Of a stretch of 64,000 bases of DNA, positions 51,361 through 54,300 are shown one piece after another. The notes under the pieces were generated by a model. The model saw only the letters and a list, made by a program, of their open reading frames with translations, was not told the origin of the DNA and did no database searches. Position 1 is the first letter of the stretch. Each line of letters starts with the position of its first letter. The stretch is from positions 13,146,501 through 13,210,500 of the forward strand of contig NC_085128.1 in the NCBI RefSeq assembly GCF_030269925.1. The letters run 5' to 3'. Position numbers and translations under genes: made by a program. Source of the stretch: Bombyx mori. Lineage: Eukaryota > Arthropoda > Insecta > Lepidoptera > Bombycidae.

Positions 51361-54300
51361 TGCTTAGATGTGTGGACGAGCTCACAGCCCACCTGGTGTG
51401 AATAGTTCTCCATACGAGCCAGCGACACGTAAGAAGGTTGCACGGCGCTATCTATTTAGCTGAAGCTTTTTATGTAATAAATAATCCAATCACCATTCTC
51501 TAGATTAGAAATCTTAACGATCCACATGTTCCAGGAGGAAGGGGGAACTACTGAAGGTGGTGGTGATGAAGACCGTTCATCTCCGGAATCTTGCATAGAG
51601 GCTCCCCTACAACCATCTCCGCATCCGCCTAAGTCCATTCTCAAGACCAACACTCGAACTGAACTCACTAATGAATACCAAACTACCACCACCGAGACTG
51701 TAAGCCAATAAAATATTAATTTATTCGTAGAATCAAATTTAATATGAAGGTTTGATTTTATTGTAACACCGGACAATTCGTGTTAATATTTTTATTTGCA
51801 AAAATAATCCAACATTGGAAACGGTAAGCCTATCATTAAAAATCGTAAGATAAAATTTTTATTCATATTTGGTGGTAGAAGTAAGTTTTAAAAACCCAAT
51901 AAAAAATCCACGCAATGTTATTACTAGTACATTCGTGTATGTGAGATAAAAAGCGAGAACAAAAGAATATCCTTAATACACTTTATTTAAATTAATGCTA
52001 ATTTGAAGAGAATATAAGAATTATAACCTATTCTATACAGTAAAATGCATTTACATTCATTCTTTTCATGTCTTACATTGAATGAACAGTCAAAAATGCT
52101 TTAATTAAATAGGCGTTTTTACCTGCTACGAAATATACCTGTAACCGTAGACATCACAATATATAACGACACCACCTATTGAAACATGAGGCTTAAGCAG
52201 TCCTCACTGGACCCGGTTTAAATTCTAAATTTGTTTTACAGGTGACAATAAGCGAGGAAGTGACGTCAGTGGGTTCGGTGAGTGCAGGCGTGATGTCGCT
52301 GTCGATGAGCGCGTCTCCCGCCCCTCCCCCGCCGCCGGCTCCCCCCCGCGGCTCCTCGTTCGCGGTGATGGCGGAGCGGACACGCCACGTCGACGTGGCG
52401 CCGGTGCCCGCGCCCGCACCCGTCTCCGCATCCGCACCGCTGTGTGTATCTGTACTATTCAAATATGTTTTGAAAGTAAAATGAGTACCTTTGGGTCGGT
52501 CAGACCTCAAAGCTTAGTATAAAGTCTGTATTGGTTGTAATTATAGGAATTGAAGATAAAAGTACATTCAAATTAATTATTGCAAATTTAACACAGGATG
52601 ATCCAGTATCTAATACAAAACATTGTATGATATCCATATAATATAAGAGTCTTTGGTTGAGTACAACTATAAGTTAACTGTGATTACATCGATGTGGTAC
52701 ATTACATCAGACGAGCATTCGGCCCATGGACTTCAGCAATGCCAGGGCAGAGCCAAGCCGCTGCCTACCGCTTAATACTCTCCACAAGCCTCGTTTGAAG
52801 AAGGACATATCATAGCGTTCAGAGTATATTTACGATATCACGTCGTTGTAACTAAAATCCCTACTTTGATCCATCTGTACAGTTTTTATAGGTGTAGTAA
52901 AAGTATTAATGCTCAAAAAGTATTAAATGCGTGTGTAGATAAATCTGGTGTTTTGATAAACAAATGACAAGGCGACGTTCGGTGCGTCCGCAGGTCTCCG
53001 TCGAGCGTGGCGCGCGACAAGCGAGTGTCGTTCGAGGAGCGCGGGTGCAGTCCCCCCTCGCCGCCCTCCCCGCCCGCCTCCTCCCCGCCCCCGCTGCACG
53101 AACACGAACACAGGGAGGACCCGGACGTATGTACTCGTAATCATCCTCAAACATTTATTAATAGTAAAATATGTACTATTTTTGTTTTTATTTATTTATT
53201 TCATTTACTTCAAATTTTGCATCCATATGACATTCATTAACAATAACTAAAATTTCGGAATAAAATAAAAATACAAATACTAATAATACAAAAAATAAAA
53301 ATGAATGTCAAAACTACCTTAAACTAAAGGCTGGTTTGGATCCAGGGTGCTCAACATGCAGACGTGTCCAGTTGCATTATTGGGCAGTCCAGTGTGTTTA
53401 GTGCGAATTTTTCAACGTTCTCGATAGCGTAAGAGTTAACCCAATTTTATATGCAGTTTGAACAGCTCCCTTACCGGCAAACGTAGGCAAACGATTCCAT
53501 TCCATACAAATATGAGTTAACTTTTACGCTATCGAGAACGTTCAAAAACTCGCACTAAGCACACCGATCCATCCGCGAATAATAAATGAGTTTCAAGATG
53601 TTATTGTTTTAAATGTGTAGATAAGCAAGTACATTATTAGTTTGACTGTGATTAGAATTTGTACATTACCAACAATTGTTAATGTCACTGACCGTAATGT
53701 TAATTGAATCATAAGTTTATTTCTAAACATTTACACAAAATATTATTTTAATAACCTAAAAGTACATATTATTATCCGCAACACGCTTCGTCAGATTATA
53801 GAAACGGAGTTATCAGCAACATGCTTCGTCATTGTCATTGTTAATTGAATTATTTTATGTTTACGTAGCGGTTTATTGAAGAAGCGGAGTCCATGCTAGC
53901 GAGCCCGTCGTCGGCGGGCGTGTCGCCGAGCGCCGCGCCGCCCGCGCACACGCCCGGCGTCATCGGCGCGCAGGAGGTGTACAGGTCTCTAGTCCTTCTC
54001 TATACTCACCACCTTTATTACGTTACTTTCATTATTTTGATATAAATAAATTTTCCAACATTTTTAGTTTGAAGTTTTCACACTATTACGTCAGACGGGC
54101 AAACGAGTTACGACTCATCCGGATGCAAGTGGCCACCTTGAGATAATGAGTTAAGATAGGGTAGGTACCACCACCCTGCCTATTTCTGCTTTGAAGCAGT
54201 TATGCGTTTCGGTTTGAAGGACGGGGCAGCCATTGTAACTATACCGAGACCTTAGAACTCGTATCTCAAGGTGTGTGGCGGCATTTAAGTTTGTAGATCT

